A stretch of 64,000 bases of DNA from Actinomycetes bacterium (GCA_021791195.1 JAJYXB010000023.1:31658-95657); one strand, 5' to 3'. Shown: positions 36,735 through 46,044, counted from the first letter of the stretch. Translations and numbers: made by a program. Notes: generated from the letters alone by a model not told the origin.

Positions 36735-38069
36735 ATGGAACGCCGGCGCGAGTTGATTAATTTCATTCCCGTGGTGCTCCTGACCGTCATCGGTTTCAGC
36801 AGCGTCTACGCCGCCCGCTCGGCGCAGATAAATTCGAGCTCCCTGACCTACGGGCTGCTGTTTATCGCTATCTTTCTGGCAGTCCACGTCTTCCTGAGGC
36901 TGGCGGCGCCGCATGCCGACCCCTACCTGCTGCCGATCACCGGCCTGCTGGCGGCGATGGGCATCATGATGATCTACCGCATCGATCCCTCGCTGGCGGC
37001 GGCGCAGGCGACCTGGCTGCTGGTGGGAGTGGGTTTGTTTGCCGCCATCGTCGTGGTGCTGCGCGACTATCGCAAGCTCGATGACTATATCTACATCCTG
37101 GGACTGGCCGGAATCGCGCTGCTGGTCGTCACGGCCATCTTCGGCAAGGACATGAACGGCTCCGGCGTCCGTTTGTGGCTGAACCTCGGCGGCATGTGGA
37201 TCCAGCCGGGCGAGTTCTCCAAGGTTTTGATCACTATCTTTCTGGCTGGCTACCTCCATTCCAAGCGGGAGCTGCTGTCGACCACGACCTGGCGCATGGG
37301 CGGCGTGCCGATGCCGCCGCTGAAGCATCTGGGGCCGCTGCTGACGGTCTGGGGGATGTCGTTCGGCATGCTGCTCCTGATGAACGATCTGGGGCCGTCG
37401 CTGCTGCTGTTCGGCATCTTTCTGGCGATGCTGTACGCGGCCACCGACCGGCTGACTTATCCGGCGATCGGCCTGGTGATGATGTCCGGCGCCGGCGTGT
37501 TCGCTTATTTCACCAAGGCAATCGTACATCTGCGTGTCGACGTCTGGCTGAATCCCTGGACCGACATCGACAACAAGGGCTATCAGCTGGCGCAGTCGCT
37601 GTTCGCCATCGGTGACGGCGGCCTCTTCGGCACCGGCCTGGGCAAGGGATATCTGCTGTTCCGCAACGGCCAGGAGATCATCCCGGCGCTGCATACCGAC
37701 TTCATCTTCTCGGCGATCGCCGAGGAGCTGGGCCTCGCGGGCGCCTCGGCGGTCATCATCCTGTTCCTGCTGCTCTGCTACCGCGGTTTCAAGATCGCCG
37801 TCGCTACCGACGACGGCTTTTCCAAGCTGCTGGCGGCGGGCATCGCCGCCGGGTTCGCGCTGCAGACCTTCTTCATCCTCGGCGGCGTCATGAAGCTGAT
37901 CCCGCTGACCGGCATCACGCTGCCGTTTGTCAGCTATGGCGGCAGCTCCATCGTCTCCAACTTCGCCTCGATCGCGCTGCTGGTGCTGATCAGCAACCGT
38001 ACCAATTCCGAGCGGCTGAAGGCGGCACGCGCCAGTGAGCTGGCCGCCAGCCTGGGGAGAAGCGCATGA
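36735..38069 (+). CDS. rodA: RodA/FtsW-family peptidoglycan glycosyltransferase
   Basis: SEDS proteins polymerise lipid II glycan strands. This 444-aa protein has about ten to twelve membrane helices. Family motifs are SGVRLWLNLGGMWIQPGEFSKVL, LLMNDLGPSLLLFGIF, the extracellular stretch after GYQLAQSLFAIGDGGLFGTGLGKG, HTDFIFSAIAEELGLAGA, and LPFVSYGGSSIVSNFASIALLVLISN. The ATG follows the phosphatase stop directly. The stop overlaps the pbpA start by 4 nt, which fits a SEDS-bPBP pair acting together in elongation or division. Confidence 0.95.
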   Translation: MERRRELINFIPVVLLTVIGFSSVYAARSAQINSSSLTYGLLFIAIFLAVHVFLRLAAPHADPYLLPITGLLAAMGIMMIYRIDPSLAAAQATWLLVGVGLFAAIVVVLRDYRKLDDYIYILGLAGIALLVVTAIFGKDMNGSGVRLWLNLGGMWIQPGEFSKVLITIFLAGYLHSKRELLSTTTWRMGGVPMPPLKHLGPLLTVWGMSFGMLLLMNDLGPSLLLFGIFLAMLYAATDRLTYPAIGLVMMSGAGVFAYFTKAIVHLRVDVWLNPWTDIDNKGYQLAQSLFAIGDGGLFGTGLGKGYLLFRNGQEIIPALHTDFIFSAIAEELGLAGASAVIILFLLLCYRGFKIAVATDDGFSKLLAAGIAAGFALQTFFILGGVMKLIPLTGITLPFVSYGGSSIVSNFASIALLVLISNRTNSERLKAARASELAASLGRSA

Positions 38070-39520
38070 ACAGCTCCATCCGCAAACTGTTTTATGCGTC
38101 GGTGGTGCTGTTCGCGGCGCTGCTGGGCATGCTCGCATATCAGCAGGTTATCAACGCCCGTTCGCTGGCGGACAACCCGCACAACACCCGCAAGGTCTTC
38201 GAACAGATGCGCATCAACCGGGGCGTGATTCTCGCCAGCGACAATACCGAGCTGGCGAAGAACCGCCTGCAGGGTGGCCTCTATTACCGCCAGTATCCGC
38301 TGGGCGACCTCTTTTCGCAGGTGGTCGGCTACAACGACATGGTCTACGGCCAGACCGGCCTGGAGCATTCGCAGAACGACTACCTCACCGGCACCGCCGA
38401 CGAGGTGGAGGTGACCAACTTCATCAATCAGCTCACCGGCAAGCAGCGGGCCGGCGCCAACATCAAGCTGACAGTCGACCCCAAGGTGCAGAAGACAGCG
38501 ATGACCGACCTGCAGAATAACGGCAAGCCCGGCGCGGTGGTGGTCCTCGATGTCCACACCGGCGCCGTGCTGGCGATGGCCTCGAACCCATCCTACGACC
38601 CCAACCAGCTGGAAGCCGACTGGGCGCAGCTGAATCAGGATCCGAGCGGTCCGCTGCTCAACCGCGCCACGCAAAGCCTTTATACGCCCGGTTCGTCATT
38701 CAAGCTGATCACCACGGCAGCGGCGCTGGAGACCGGCGCCTTCACGCCTGGCAGCCAATTCAATGACGAGAAAGGCTACATCGACATCGACGGCAACCGG
38801 ATCAATAACTACCGCGCTACCGCAACTGCCGCCCCGGAAATTTTTGGCCAGCACACGCTCAGCGATGCTTTCGCCCACTCGATCAACACCACTTTCGCCC
38901 AGGTGGGCGATAAGGTGGGGCAGGCCAAGCTGGTAGAATACCAGCAGAAATTCGGCCTTTATCAGGCTCCGCCGATTGATCTGCCGGGCGATGAAGTCGC
39001 CGTCAGCGGACGTTACGTCAACGGGCATCTGGCCTCGCCGAACGACAGCCTCGACCAGGTGCATGTGGCATGGATGGCCATCGGTCAGGAGAACGTTCAG
39101 GTGACGCCGCTACAGATGGCGATGGTGGCGCAGGCGATCGGCAACGGCGGCAGCGAGATGAAGCCTTACCTGGTCGACTCGGTGATCGACAGCAATTCGA
39201 CTGTCATCAGGAAGACGCAGCCGGAGCAGTGGCGGCAGGCGATCCAGCCCCAGACCGCCAGCACCATCACCGCGATGATGGTCAGGGTGGTCAATGAGGG
39301 CACCGGCTTCGGAGCGCGCTCCGACAAGGTGCAGATCGCCGGAAAGACCGGCACAGCGGAGGTCGGCGGTGGCAAGATCAACGCCTGGTTCGTCGGCTTC
39401 GCTCCGGCGGACAATCCCAAGGTGGCGATTGCGGTGGTGGTCGAAAACGCGGCTTCAACCGGCCACGATTCCAGTCCGATCGCGCGCGACGTGGTGCTTT
39501 CGGCGCTGGGAATGCGGTAG
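38066..39520 (+). CDS. pbpA: Penicillin-binding protein 2-like transpeptidase (PbpA)
   Basis: This is a class B PBP that crosslinks peptidoglycan made by the adjacent RodA. An N-terminal anchor (FYASVVLFAALLGMLAYQQVI) is followed by a short dimerisation domain. The transpeptidase has the SxxK motif at TPGSSFKLITTAAALE (about residue 208), SxN at HSINTTFAQVG (about 272), and KTG at IAGKTGTAEVGG (about 428). At 484 residues it matches actinobacterial PbpA. The ATGA overlap with rodA indicates coupled translation. Confidence 0.95.
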   Translation: MNSSIRKLFYASVVLFAALLGMLAYQQVINARSLADNPHNTRKVFEQMRINRGVILASDNTELAKNRLQGGLYYRQYPLGDLFSQVVGYNDMVYGQTGLEHSQNDYLTGTADEVEVTNFINQLTGKQRAGANIKLTVDPKVQKTAMTDLQNNGKPGAVVVLDVHTGAVLAMASNPSYDPNQLEADWAQLNQDPSGPLLNRATQSLYTPGSSFKLITTAAALETGAFTPGSQFNDEKGYIDIDGNRINNYRATATAAPEIFGQHTLSDAFAHSINTTFAQVGDKVGQAKLVEYQQKFGLYQAPPIDLPGDEVAVSGRYVNGHLASPNDSLDQVHVAWMAIGQENVQVTPLQMAMVAQAIGNGGSEMKPYLVDSVIDSNSTVIRKTQPEQWRQAIQPQTASTITAMMVRVVNEGTGFGARSDKVQIAGKTGTAEVGGGKINAWFVGFAPADNPKVAIAVVVENAASTGHDSSPIARDVVLSALGMR

Positions 39521-39606
39521 TTTAGAGGATTAATATCAGAAATGATGTATTCGAATAAACCAGCAAATGAACCGGCGCCGCTGTACCGGCCGGAATTGAA
39601 TGAGTA

Positions 39607-41505
39607 ATGCCTGACATACCGGAAATATTCGATAACCGCTACGAGATCGTCAAACGCCTGGGAAGCGGGGGGATGGCTGACGTCTATCTCGCCCGCGACA
39701 CGCACCTGGGGCGCGAGGTCGCCATCAAGATCCTCTACAAGCGCTACGCCCGGGACGAGGAGTTTGTGGCCCGCTTCCGCCGCGAGGCGCAGGCGGCCGC
39801 GGGGCTGAACCATCCCCACATCGTCAGCATTTACGACCGCGGCGAGGCCGACGGCAGCTACTACATCGCCATGGAATATCTGGAGGGCAAGAGCCTCAAG
39901 GACCTGATCGCCCAGAAGGGCAGCCTGTCGCCGGACAAGGCGATCTTCGTCGCCGAGCAGATCCTGCAGGCGCTGCAGTTCGCCCACGAGCATAACGTCA
40001 TCCACCGCGACATCAAGCCGCACAACATCGTCATCAGCGGCCGCGGCGAGGTTAAGGTCACCGACTTCGGCATCGCCCGCGCCGGCACTTCGGCGAAGAT
40101 GACCGAGACCGGTTCGATCCTGGGCACGGCCCAGTACCTCTCCCCCGAGCAGGCCAAGGGCAAGGCGGTGGAGCAGGGCTCCGATCTTTATTCCCTCGGT
40201 GTCGTGCTATACGAGATGCTCACCGGGAGGGTGCCCTTCGAAGGCGAGAACCCCGTCGCTATCGCGCTCAAGCATTTAAGCGACGTGCCGGTGCCGCCGC
40301 AGGCGCTGAAGCCCGGCATCCCCGATAACCTCAACACCGTGGTGATGAAAGCGCTGGCGAAAGACCCGCGGGAGCGCTATCGCAGCGCGGAAGAATTTTT
40401 GGCAGACCTCAGGCGCTGCCGCGAGAACCTGCCGGTGGCGCCGGCGGCTCCGGTGGACGACGGGGCCCGTACCAGCGTCATCCGGCCGGCCGAAGTGGCG
40501 GCGATGGGGGCTGACATGGCCGCGGCGACGATGATCCGGCCTGCGCCTGCCGCGGCGAAGCAGCCGGAAAAGCACAGCCGCCGCAAATGGCTGTATTCGG
40601 CGCTGCTGCTGGCGATCCTGGCGCTGGCGGCGGCCGGCATCTATTTCCTGGCCTTCGCTCAGCAGGGCGCCAACATCAGTGTCCCCAACGTGGTCGGCAT
40701 GACCCAGAAGCAGGCGGAGACCGCGATTAAGAACCAGGGGCTGAAGGTGAACGTCTCTTCGCAGGACTACAGCGATACCGTCCCCGCCGGCAGCGTCATC
40801 AGCCAGGATCCCGCCGCCGGGTCGATGCTGAAGCGGGACGACACCGTCAACATCGTCGTCAGCAAGGGCAGCTCCAAGGTTGCGGTGCCCGGCGGCCTCA
40901 CCGGCCAGACGGCCAGTTTTGTCGAAGCGAAGCTGCGCGAGGCGGGCCTGAATCCGCAGCGCCAGCCCGACGTCTATTCTGATTCCGTGGAGGCCGGCAA
41001 CGTCATCTCGGTCGATCCCGCTTCGGGCACGCAGGTGGATCAGGGCTCCACGGTGAAATACACCGTCAGCAAAGGGCCGGCGCCGCCGAAGATGGTCACC
41101 GCTCCGGATGTCACCGGCATGAGCCAGTCTGACGCTGCCGCCAGGCTGAGCCAGGCCGGGCTGAAGTTGGGCAACATCACGCAGCAGTACTCTGACAGCG
41201 TCGCCAGCGGCGACGTCATCAGCCAGAACCCGGCCGGCGGGCAGTCGGTGAAACAGGGTTCGTCCGTGGACCTGGTGGTCAGCAAGGGCCAGCAGCCGGT
41301 CGCCAAGGTGGCGGTCCCCTATGTGGTCGGCATGACCGAGTCCGATGCCGCCAACGCGCTCTCAGCGGCGGGTTTGCTGACGACGGTGACCACAGTCAAT
41401 AACCCCGGAAATGCGTTTCCTTCCGGCACGGTCAAGGACCAGGCGCCTGCGGCCGGCACGATGGTCGCCCCCGGCAGCACGGTTCAGATCTACGTCTACA
41501 AGTAA
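39607..41505 (+). CDS. pknB: PASTA-domain Ser/Thr protein kinase (PknB type)
   Basis: This receptor kinase senses muropeptides or lipid II and controls growth. The kinase domain (about 10-275) shows LGSGGMADVYLARD, AIKILYKRYARDEEFVARF, NVIHRDIKPHNIVI, TDFGIARA and GTAQYLSPEQAKG. One membrane helix lies near 328-350 (YSALLLAILALAAAGIYFLAFA). Four extracellular PASTA repeats of about 65 residues follow, each starting with a PNVVGM- or PYVVGM-like strand and closing with VSKG or IYVYK. The 86-bp gap after pbpA could hold its own promoter. Confidence 0.96.
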   Translation: MPDIPEIFDNRYEIVKRLGSGGMADVYLARDTHLGREVAIKILYKRYARDEEFVARFRREAQAAAGLNHPHIVSIYDRGEADGSYYIAMEYLEGKSLKDLIAQKGSLSPDKAIFVAEQILQALQFAHEHNVIHRDIKPHNIVISGRGEVKVTDFGIARAGTSAKMTETGSILGTAQYLSPEQAKGKAVEQGSDLYSLGVVLYEMLTGRVPFEGENPVAIALKHLSDVPVPPQALKPGIPDNLNTVVMKALAKDPRERYRSAEEFLADLRRCRENLPVAPAAPVDDGARTSVIRPAEVAAMGADMAAATMIRPAPAAAKQPEKHSRRKWLYSALLLAILALAAAGIYFLAFAQQGANISVPNVVGMTQKQAETAIKNQGLKVNVSSQDYSDTVPAGSVISQDPAAGSMLKRDDTVNIVVSKGSSKVAVPGGLTGQTASFVEAKLREAGLNPQRQPDVYSDSVEAGNVISVDPASGTQVDQGSTVKYTVSKGPAPPKMVTAPDVTGMSQSDAAARLSQAGLKLGNITQQYSDSVASGDVISQNPAGGQSVKQGSSVDLVVSKGQQPVAKVAVPYVVGMTESDAANALSAAGLLTTVTTVNNPGNAFPSGTVKDQAPAAGTMVAPGSTVQIYVYK

Positions 41506-41553
41506 CGGCGCCTGACCGCCCGGCTGGCGGTGACAGGCGGACTCCCCCCATCA

Positions 41554-41632
41554 TGGCCTCGCTTCCGCATCTCCCCGCTGATTCTGCCTGACTGGCCTCG
41601 CCGCCCCGCATCTCACCGCTGATTCTGCCTGA
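41554..41632 (+). repeat. Tandem imperfect repeat, two units of about 39 bp
   Basis: Unit 1 (41554-41592) and unit 2 (41593-41632) both begin TGGCCTCGC, share CGCATCTC and end CCGCTGATTCTGCCTGA. The second has a 1-nt expansion and a few changes. They lie between pknB and the exported propeller protein, just before the dyad at 41641. Confidence 0.75.
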
Positions 41633-41640
41633 ATAAAAAA

Positions 41641-41658
41641 ATACAACCAAGGTTGTAT
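41641..41658. promoter_or_regulatory. Perfect dyad, candidate operator (or minus-strand terminator)
   Basis: ATACAACC-AA-GGTTGTAT is a perfect 8-bp dyad with a 2-nt centre, about 70 bp upstream of the propeller protein start. Preceding A residues would become a T-run on the minus strand, so it could also act as a terminator there, but no minus-strand gene ends nearby. Confidence 0.45.
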
Positions 41659-41728
41659 TGTCTCGCGAGCATCGCAGGAATATGCTCCGGGCGTCCTGCC
41701 CCCTCTCACATTGTCGGTGTGGACTTCG

Positions 41729-44700
41729 ATGATGAAAGGGTTGGTGGGGGCTTTGAGCAGGTCGTTCCGTTCTATTGGCGCATCCAGCGCCGCAATACTG
41801 TTTTCCGCGTTTCTTGCCTGGTTGCTGTCGTTTTGCCTGCTGCCGAGCGCGCGGGCCACGGGCGCACCGGGAGACGAATACGTGTTCGGCGCGGACACGC
41901 CGGTGACGCTGACGCACGCCTCTGAGCAGAGTCCGGATGTGAGCGGCTCGATCGCCGTCTGGACCGACCTTCGGCCTACCACTGAATGGAAGCATCCGAG
42001 CCGGATCTTTATCAGGGATCTTTCAAAAGACGAACAGGAGCGGCCGCTGGTGGACGCGCCCGACAAATATCAGTCGAACCCGGCAATCGACGGGAACCTT
42101 GTCGTCTGGCTGCAGGAGGGAAATATCCACTACATGTTTCTCGGGGATGGCTGTCCCGGCGCCGCCGGATGCGACCGCACCCTGCAGTTGCCGGGCGCGG
42201 CGCCGGGGAACCTGGCGCTATCCGGTCATCGCATCGTCTGGCAGGACACCCGCGCCGGCAGCCTCCAGGCCCACATATACATGTACGACCTGGACAACCC
42301 CGGCGAGCAGGTGGTTTGCGCCACCGACACACGCCAGATCCTGCCGGCGATCGATGGCGACTGGGTGGTCTGGCTCGATTACAGTCCCGGCACGCCGCTT
42401 ACTCCATGTGTTGATATCCATGCCAGAAACGTGGTGACGCGCGAGGACCGCCGCATAACCACCGATTGCGGCGCTGTCTTCGAGGAGTTTCCGCGTATCA
42501 GCGGCGCCACGATCGTGTGGGATGCGGGCGGTGGCCTCTCATACCCTTCCACCGCAATCCTGACGTACAACCTCGTCTCCGGAGAGACGCGCCGGATAGC
42601 CACGGGTGGCTTCCTGAATGCACGCCCGGACATTTTCCGGGACAAGATCGTGTGGCAGCGCACGGAAGCGCCCAGGCAGGCGCCGCAGATCTGGATGTAC
42701 GATATCAGCACCGGCATCAGCCAGCAGGTGTCTCATGGCAGCGCTGATCTCGGGGCGCCGGCTGTCACCGACAGCAGGATCGTCTGGCAGGACAACCGGG
42801 AGGGACAGCCTGCCATCTACCAGAATCGGATCGGCGACAACGCCCGGGCGCTGGCGGAAAAATATGCTCCTCACCTGTACCTGCATCCAGAGGAATATTT
42901 CGAACCGCGTTCGGTTGACATCATGCTGGCGGGCGCCGGAACGCGCCTGATGCAGGACTCCGTCATCCCTGGCGGCGATTCCACGCTGGCGGCCGCGCCT
43001 TCGCTGTCGGCGGCTGATTTGGGAAGTTACTTCCTGGAGCGGGATGAGCCCGGCAAGACCGGTACCGGCAAGTATGTCGATCTGCCGGGCAATGACGCTC
43101 TTGCCTGGGGATTTCCGACGGAGTGGCTGCTCAGACATGACTATGTCGACCGGTACCGCGAGCTGGCTGCGAGCGGGAGGTATCCGGAGACGGTATATGC
43201 CCGCTTGGTTCCCGACTGCGGAAGCGGGAATCGCACGGTGCTGCAGTACTGGCTGTCCTATTACTTCAACAATTTCAACGACTATCACGAAGGAGACTGG
43301 GAACTGGCAGAAGTCGTGTTCGGGCCTGACCTGGAGCCGCAGGCCGTCGGCCTCAGCCAGCACACCGGCGGCAGCAGGCGCCGCTGGGATAATGTCGAGG
43401 GTCCCGACAGCCACCCGGTCATCTATGTCGCCAGGGGTTCACATGCCGGCTATTTCGCCGCCGGTGACTACAATGTGCCGGTGCCGGTTCTGCCGGACGC
43501 AACCGATCACGCGGCAGCCGGTTTGCTGCATGCGCCAGCGGTGGAGATGCTGCCGGACGTAGTCTCCGGCGATGCGGCCGGCCTGCGCAACGGCCCTTAT
43601 GCCTGGCTGGCTTATCGGGGCGCCTGGGGTGAACTTACCGGATTGCCGGGAGGGGACGGTCCCCAGGGGCCTGCGGCCGCGCCCGAGCATAGCGCGATCT
43701 GGGACGACCCTCTTGCGTGGTTCGACGGATTGCGGTGGGACGGAGAACCGGAAACTGCCGGACGCGTCTCCGGCGAACTGATGGCCAGCACCGGTTCCGA
43801 TGAAGAGCTCGATCTTTTTGACAGCGATGGCCGCCATGTGGGAAAGAACGCCAGTGGAGGCATCGACCGGCAGGTTCCCGGAGCGGAGTATCTCGAAGTG
43901 CCCGGATCGGGTCATAGCATCATCGTCCATGGCCAGGGCGCCGGCCTCAGATTTGTACTGTCCGGCGGCGCCAGCGGCGGCAGCCATGATTTCCAGGCCT
44001 CGGTCCCCCAGGTGGCGGCGGACCAGGTGAAGATGGTCCGTTTCAACGGCGTGCCGGCGGGTGGGCAGGCTGTTTTCGACCCCGCGGCGGCGGCTCTTTC
44101 GTTGCAGGCGGATCTGGACGGCGACGGCAGCTTCGAGCAAACGCTCGTGCCCGACAGCGTTTCCAGCACGAAAATCGATCTGATGCCGCCCGCGGCAAGT
44201 ACCGATCTGACGCTGGCCTCAGTCTCATCGCATGGGGCCACGCTTACTTTCACGGCGCCGGGTGATAGCAGCGGCGCCGCGGCATCAGTCTATTACGACG
44301 TGCGGTATTCTATTGTCCCGCCGAGTGAAGAAAACTGGCGCGACGCCCAGCCGCTGGCTGCGGTTCCGGGTCCGCAACAGCCGGGCACCAAGGTGACGGC
44401 TGACATCGACGGACTGGCTGCCGGCACCACGTATTATGTCGCGCTGCGATCGCGGGATGCGGCGCTATGGGAATCCGGCCTCTCCAACATGGTGACCTTC
44501 ACGACAACGCGGCCGCGCCTGTCCTGGTCCGGCGGCAGCGCCCGCTGGGCTGACCTGGCGGATTATCTCGATCGCCGGCTGGCGGTAGAGTATGAGCTTG
44601 CCAACACGGGTGACGCCTCCGCGCGGCGGGTGGCGCTGGAGGCATCCAGCTGCAGCCCCGATTCTGTCAATCTGTCAACGCCGCTGCCGCTGGCGATCGC

Positions 44701-44839
44701 GGACATCCCGCCCGGCGGCAGCCACAAGATCGAGCTTCAGTACCGGGTGCCGGATGGAATCGCCAGGTTTACCGCACGCACGTTCGCCGATTGCGTTGAT
44801 GGCGCCGGCCGGGTCTACCATTTTCCGGAGGCACGGTGA
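41729..44839 (+). CDS. Large exported multidomain protein: beta-propeller, Vps62-like and fibronectin III domains
   Basis: This protein of about 1036 aa has a signal peptide or membrane lead (AAILFSAFLAWLLSFCLLPSARA). About seven propeller-type repeats follow, each with a motif like DGNLVVWLQE, SGHRIVWQDTR or TDSRIVWQDNR, TolB-like in character. The middle (EKYAPHLYLHPEEYFEP..; YWLSYYFNNFNDYHEGDWELAEVVF; HPVIYVARGSHAGYF) resembles Vps62/DUF946-type proteins. A fibronectin III domain (AAGTTYYVALRSRDAALWESGLSNMVTFTT) and a CARDB-like end close it. No enzyme motif is certain; surface binding is likely. TTG at 41711 is an alternative start. The next gene overlaps its stop by 1 nt. Confidence 0.75.
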   Translation: MMKGLVGALSRSFRSIGASSAAILFSAFLAWLLSFCLLPSARATGAPGDEYVFGADTPVTLTHASEQSPDVSGSIAVWTDLRPTTEWKHPSRIFIRDLSKDEQERPLVDAPDKYQSNPAIDGNLVVWLQEGNIHYMFLGDGCPGAAGCDRTLQLPGAAPGNLALSGHRIVWQDTRAGSLQAHIYMYDLDNPGEQVVCATDTRQILPAIDGDWVVWLDYSPGTPLTPCVDIHARNVVTREDRRITTDCGAVFEEFPRISGATIVWDAGGGLSYPSTAILTYNLVSGETRRIATGGFLNARPDIFRDKIVWQRTEAPRQAPQIWMYDISTGISQQVSHGSADLGAPAVTDSRIVWQDNREGQPAIYQNRIGDNARALAEKYAPHLYLHPEEYFEPRSVDIMLAGAGTRLMQDSVIPGGDSTLAAAPSLSAADLGSYFLERDEPGKTGTGKYVDLPGNDALAWGFPTEWLLRHDYVDRYRELAASGRYPETVYARLVPDCGSGNRTVLQYWLSYYFNNFNDYHEGDWELAEVVFGPDLEPQAVGLSQHTGGSRRRWDNVEGPDSHPVIYVARGSHAGYFAAGDYNVPVPVLPDATDHAAAGLLHAPAVEMLPDVVSGDAAGLRNGPYAWLAYRGAWGELTGLPGGDGPQGPAAAPEHSAIWDDPLAWFDGLRWDGEPETAGRVSGELMASTGSDEELDLFDSDGRHVGKNASGGIDRQVPGAEYLEVPGSGHSIIVHGQGAGLRFVLSGGASGGSHDFQASVPQVAADQVKMVRFNGVPAGGQAVFDPAAAALSLQADLDGDGSFEQTLVPDSVSSTKIDLMPPAASTDLTLASVSSHGATLTFTAPGDSSGAAASVYYDVRYSIVPPSEENWRDAQPLAAVPGPQQPGTKVTADIDGLAAGTTYYVALRSRDAALWESGLSNMVTFTTTRPRLSWSGGSARWADLADYLDRRLAVEYELANTGDASARRVALEASSCSPDSVNLSTPLPLAIADIPPGGSHKIELQYRVPDGIARFTARTFADCVDGAGRVYHFPEAR

Positions 44840-45177
44840 TGGGCGGCGCCGGCCGTGGGGAACGTGCCAGCCTGAAAAGGCAGCGTGGCTGGTTTAACGC
44901 CTTCTGGTGGCTTGCCACGGTGCTTGCCTGGTCCCTGGCGGTGGCGTTGCCGCCGCTGGGGGGCCGCTGGCCGTTGCCGGCATCGTTCTGGCTTGCACTG
45001 CTCGGGTTTGCGGCGGTCCAGGAGGTCGCGCATATCCTGCTGCTCAGGCGGCTGTTCCCGGATGGTGGACGGATGTACTGGTCCTGGGCGATCGGCATGC
45101 CTGTCCTGGTCGTGCTGGGGGTTTGGGTTGCCGCCATGGTGGAAACCGCCGCCGGCATCGCTCTGGGCGGATTCTGA
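44839..45177 (+). CDS. Small membrane protein of unknown function
   Basis: This is a 112-aa protein with a basic N-terminus (GRGERASLKRQRG) and three hydrophobic segments (WLATVLAWSLAVALPPLG, SFWLALLGFAAVQEVAHILLL, SWAIGMPVLVVLGVWVAAMVETAAGIALG). The ATG shares one base with the stop of the propeller protein (TGATG), so the pair is probably co-translated. I recognise no family; it may help the large protein reach or stay at the membrane. Confidence 0.6.
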   Translation: MGGAGRGERASLKRQRGWFNAFWWLATVLAWSLAVALPPLGGRWPLPASFWLALLGFAAVQEVAHILLLRRLFPDGGRMYWSWAIGMPVLVVLGVWVAAMVETAAGIALGGF

Positions 45178-45311
45178 GCGCGTTTCACGCCGGCGGCGCG
45201 GGCGCTTCGGTCCGGCCCTTTCCGGCTAGTTCATTCACAAACTCCCGTTTGCATGCCCACCGATCATTCGCTAGCCTGTTAGGGTATTATCACCCAATGA
45301 TCGGAGACACC

Positions 45312-45704
45312 ATGTCCCTCATATTGGACAAGGCGCAAGAACTCGCGGAAGCGATTTCGGAAAGTGATGAGCTCCTGCGGCTGCGTGACGCGGCCGAGAA
45401 GGTTGACACGGACGAGTCGGCGACTTTCGCCCTCAAGCGGTTCCAGGAAAAGCAGGAGACGCTGCAGCGGGCGGCGCAATCCGGCCTGGAGCTGCCCCCG
45501 GAACAGATCACTGAGATCCAGAGTCTTCAGGAAGAGATCCGCTCAATCTCGACGATCCGCGATTTTGCCGATGCGCAAAATCAGTTCAACTCGCTGATCG
45601 ATCAGGTCAACAACATCATCGCCGGAGCCGTGATGGGCGTGCACCCCGGGGCGGTTCAGGACGATCCGCACGAACACGGTTCTGGCTGCAGCTGTGGCCA
45701 CTGA
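45312..45704 (+). CDS. YlbF-family protein with Cys/His-rich tail
   Basis: This 130-aa helical protein matches the YlbF/YmcA (Com_YlbF) family: MSLILDKAQELAEAISESDELLRLRDAAEKVDTDESATFALKRFQEKQE and IRDFADAQNQFNSLIDQVNNIIAGAV. In Firmicutes these proteins form a complex that works with RNase Y and can carry an Fe-S cluster. Here the C-terminus is DPHEHGSGCSCGH, a possible metal site. ATG at 45312 has GGAG 5-8 nt upstream; an ATG at 45297 is less well supported. A ferredoxin gene follows 80 bp later on the same strand. Confidence 0.82.
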   Translation: MSLILDKAQELAEAISESDELLRLRDAAEKVDTDESATFALKRFQEKQETLQRAAQSGLELPPEQITEIQSLQEEIRSISTIRDFADAQNQFNSLIDQVNNIIAGAVMGVHPGAVQDDPHEHGSGCSCGH

Positions 45705-45784
45705 CGTTCGCGCCGAAAAGCATCGGCGCCATTTTTTTAATCAAATACTCAAACCCCGAGACTGCTGGACGGAGGTGAATTTGA

Positions 45785-45970
45785 TTGGCTGAACGACCCA
45801 AGATCGATACCGAGGAATGCACCGGATGCGGCATCTGCGTGGATGAGTGTCCGAATGAGTGCCTCGAGCTTGATTCTGAAGATGTCGCCTCGCTGGCGAA
45901 GCCGGGCGATTGTGACGGCTGCGCCACGTGTGAAGAATCCTGTCCAACGGAAGCGATCACGATGGAGTAA
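45785..45970 (+). CDS. 2[4Fe-4S] ferredoxin
   Basis: A 61-aa electron carrier typical of anaerobes. The first cluster motif is CTGCGICVDECPNECL and the second is CDGCATCEESCPTEAI, giving eight Cys for two cubane clusters. An 8-residue linker lies between. The start is TTG at 45785 with GGAGGTG about 8 nt before it. It is followed by the bidirectional terminator at 46016. It could serve the radical SAM enzyme that converges on it, but nothing in the sequence proves that. Confidence 0.93.
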   Translation: MAERPKIDTEECTGCGICVDECPNECLELDSEDVASLAKPGDCDGCATCEESCPTEAITME

Positions 45971-46015
45971 AGGCCATCAGCTGCTGGCGGCTGATATTTT
46001 CAGGAGTCCTACATG

Positions 46016-46044
46016 AAAAACTCCTCCCGGCGGGAGGAGTTTTT
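46016..46044. terminator. Bidirectional Rho-independent terminator
   Basis: AAAAACTCCTCCC-GGC-GGGAGGAGTTTTT: an 8-bp GC-rich stem extended by A/T pairs, with a T-run in both directions. It ends the ferredoxin transcript (plus) and the peptide/radical SAM operon (minus). Confidence 0.9.
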
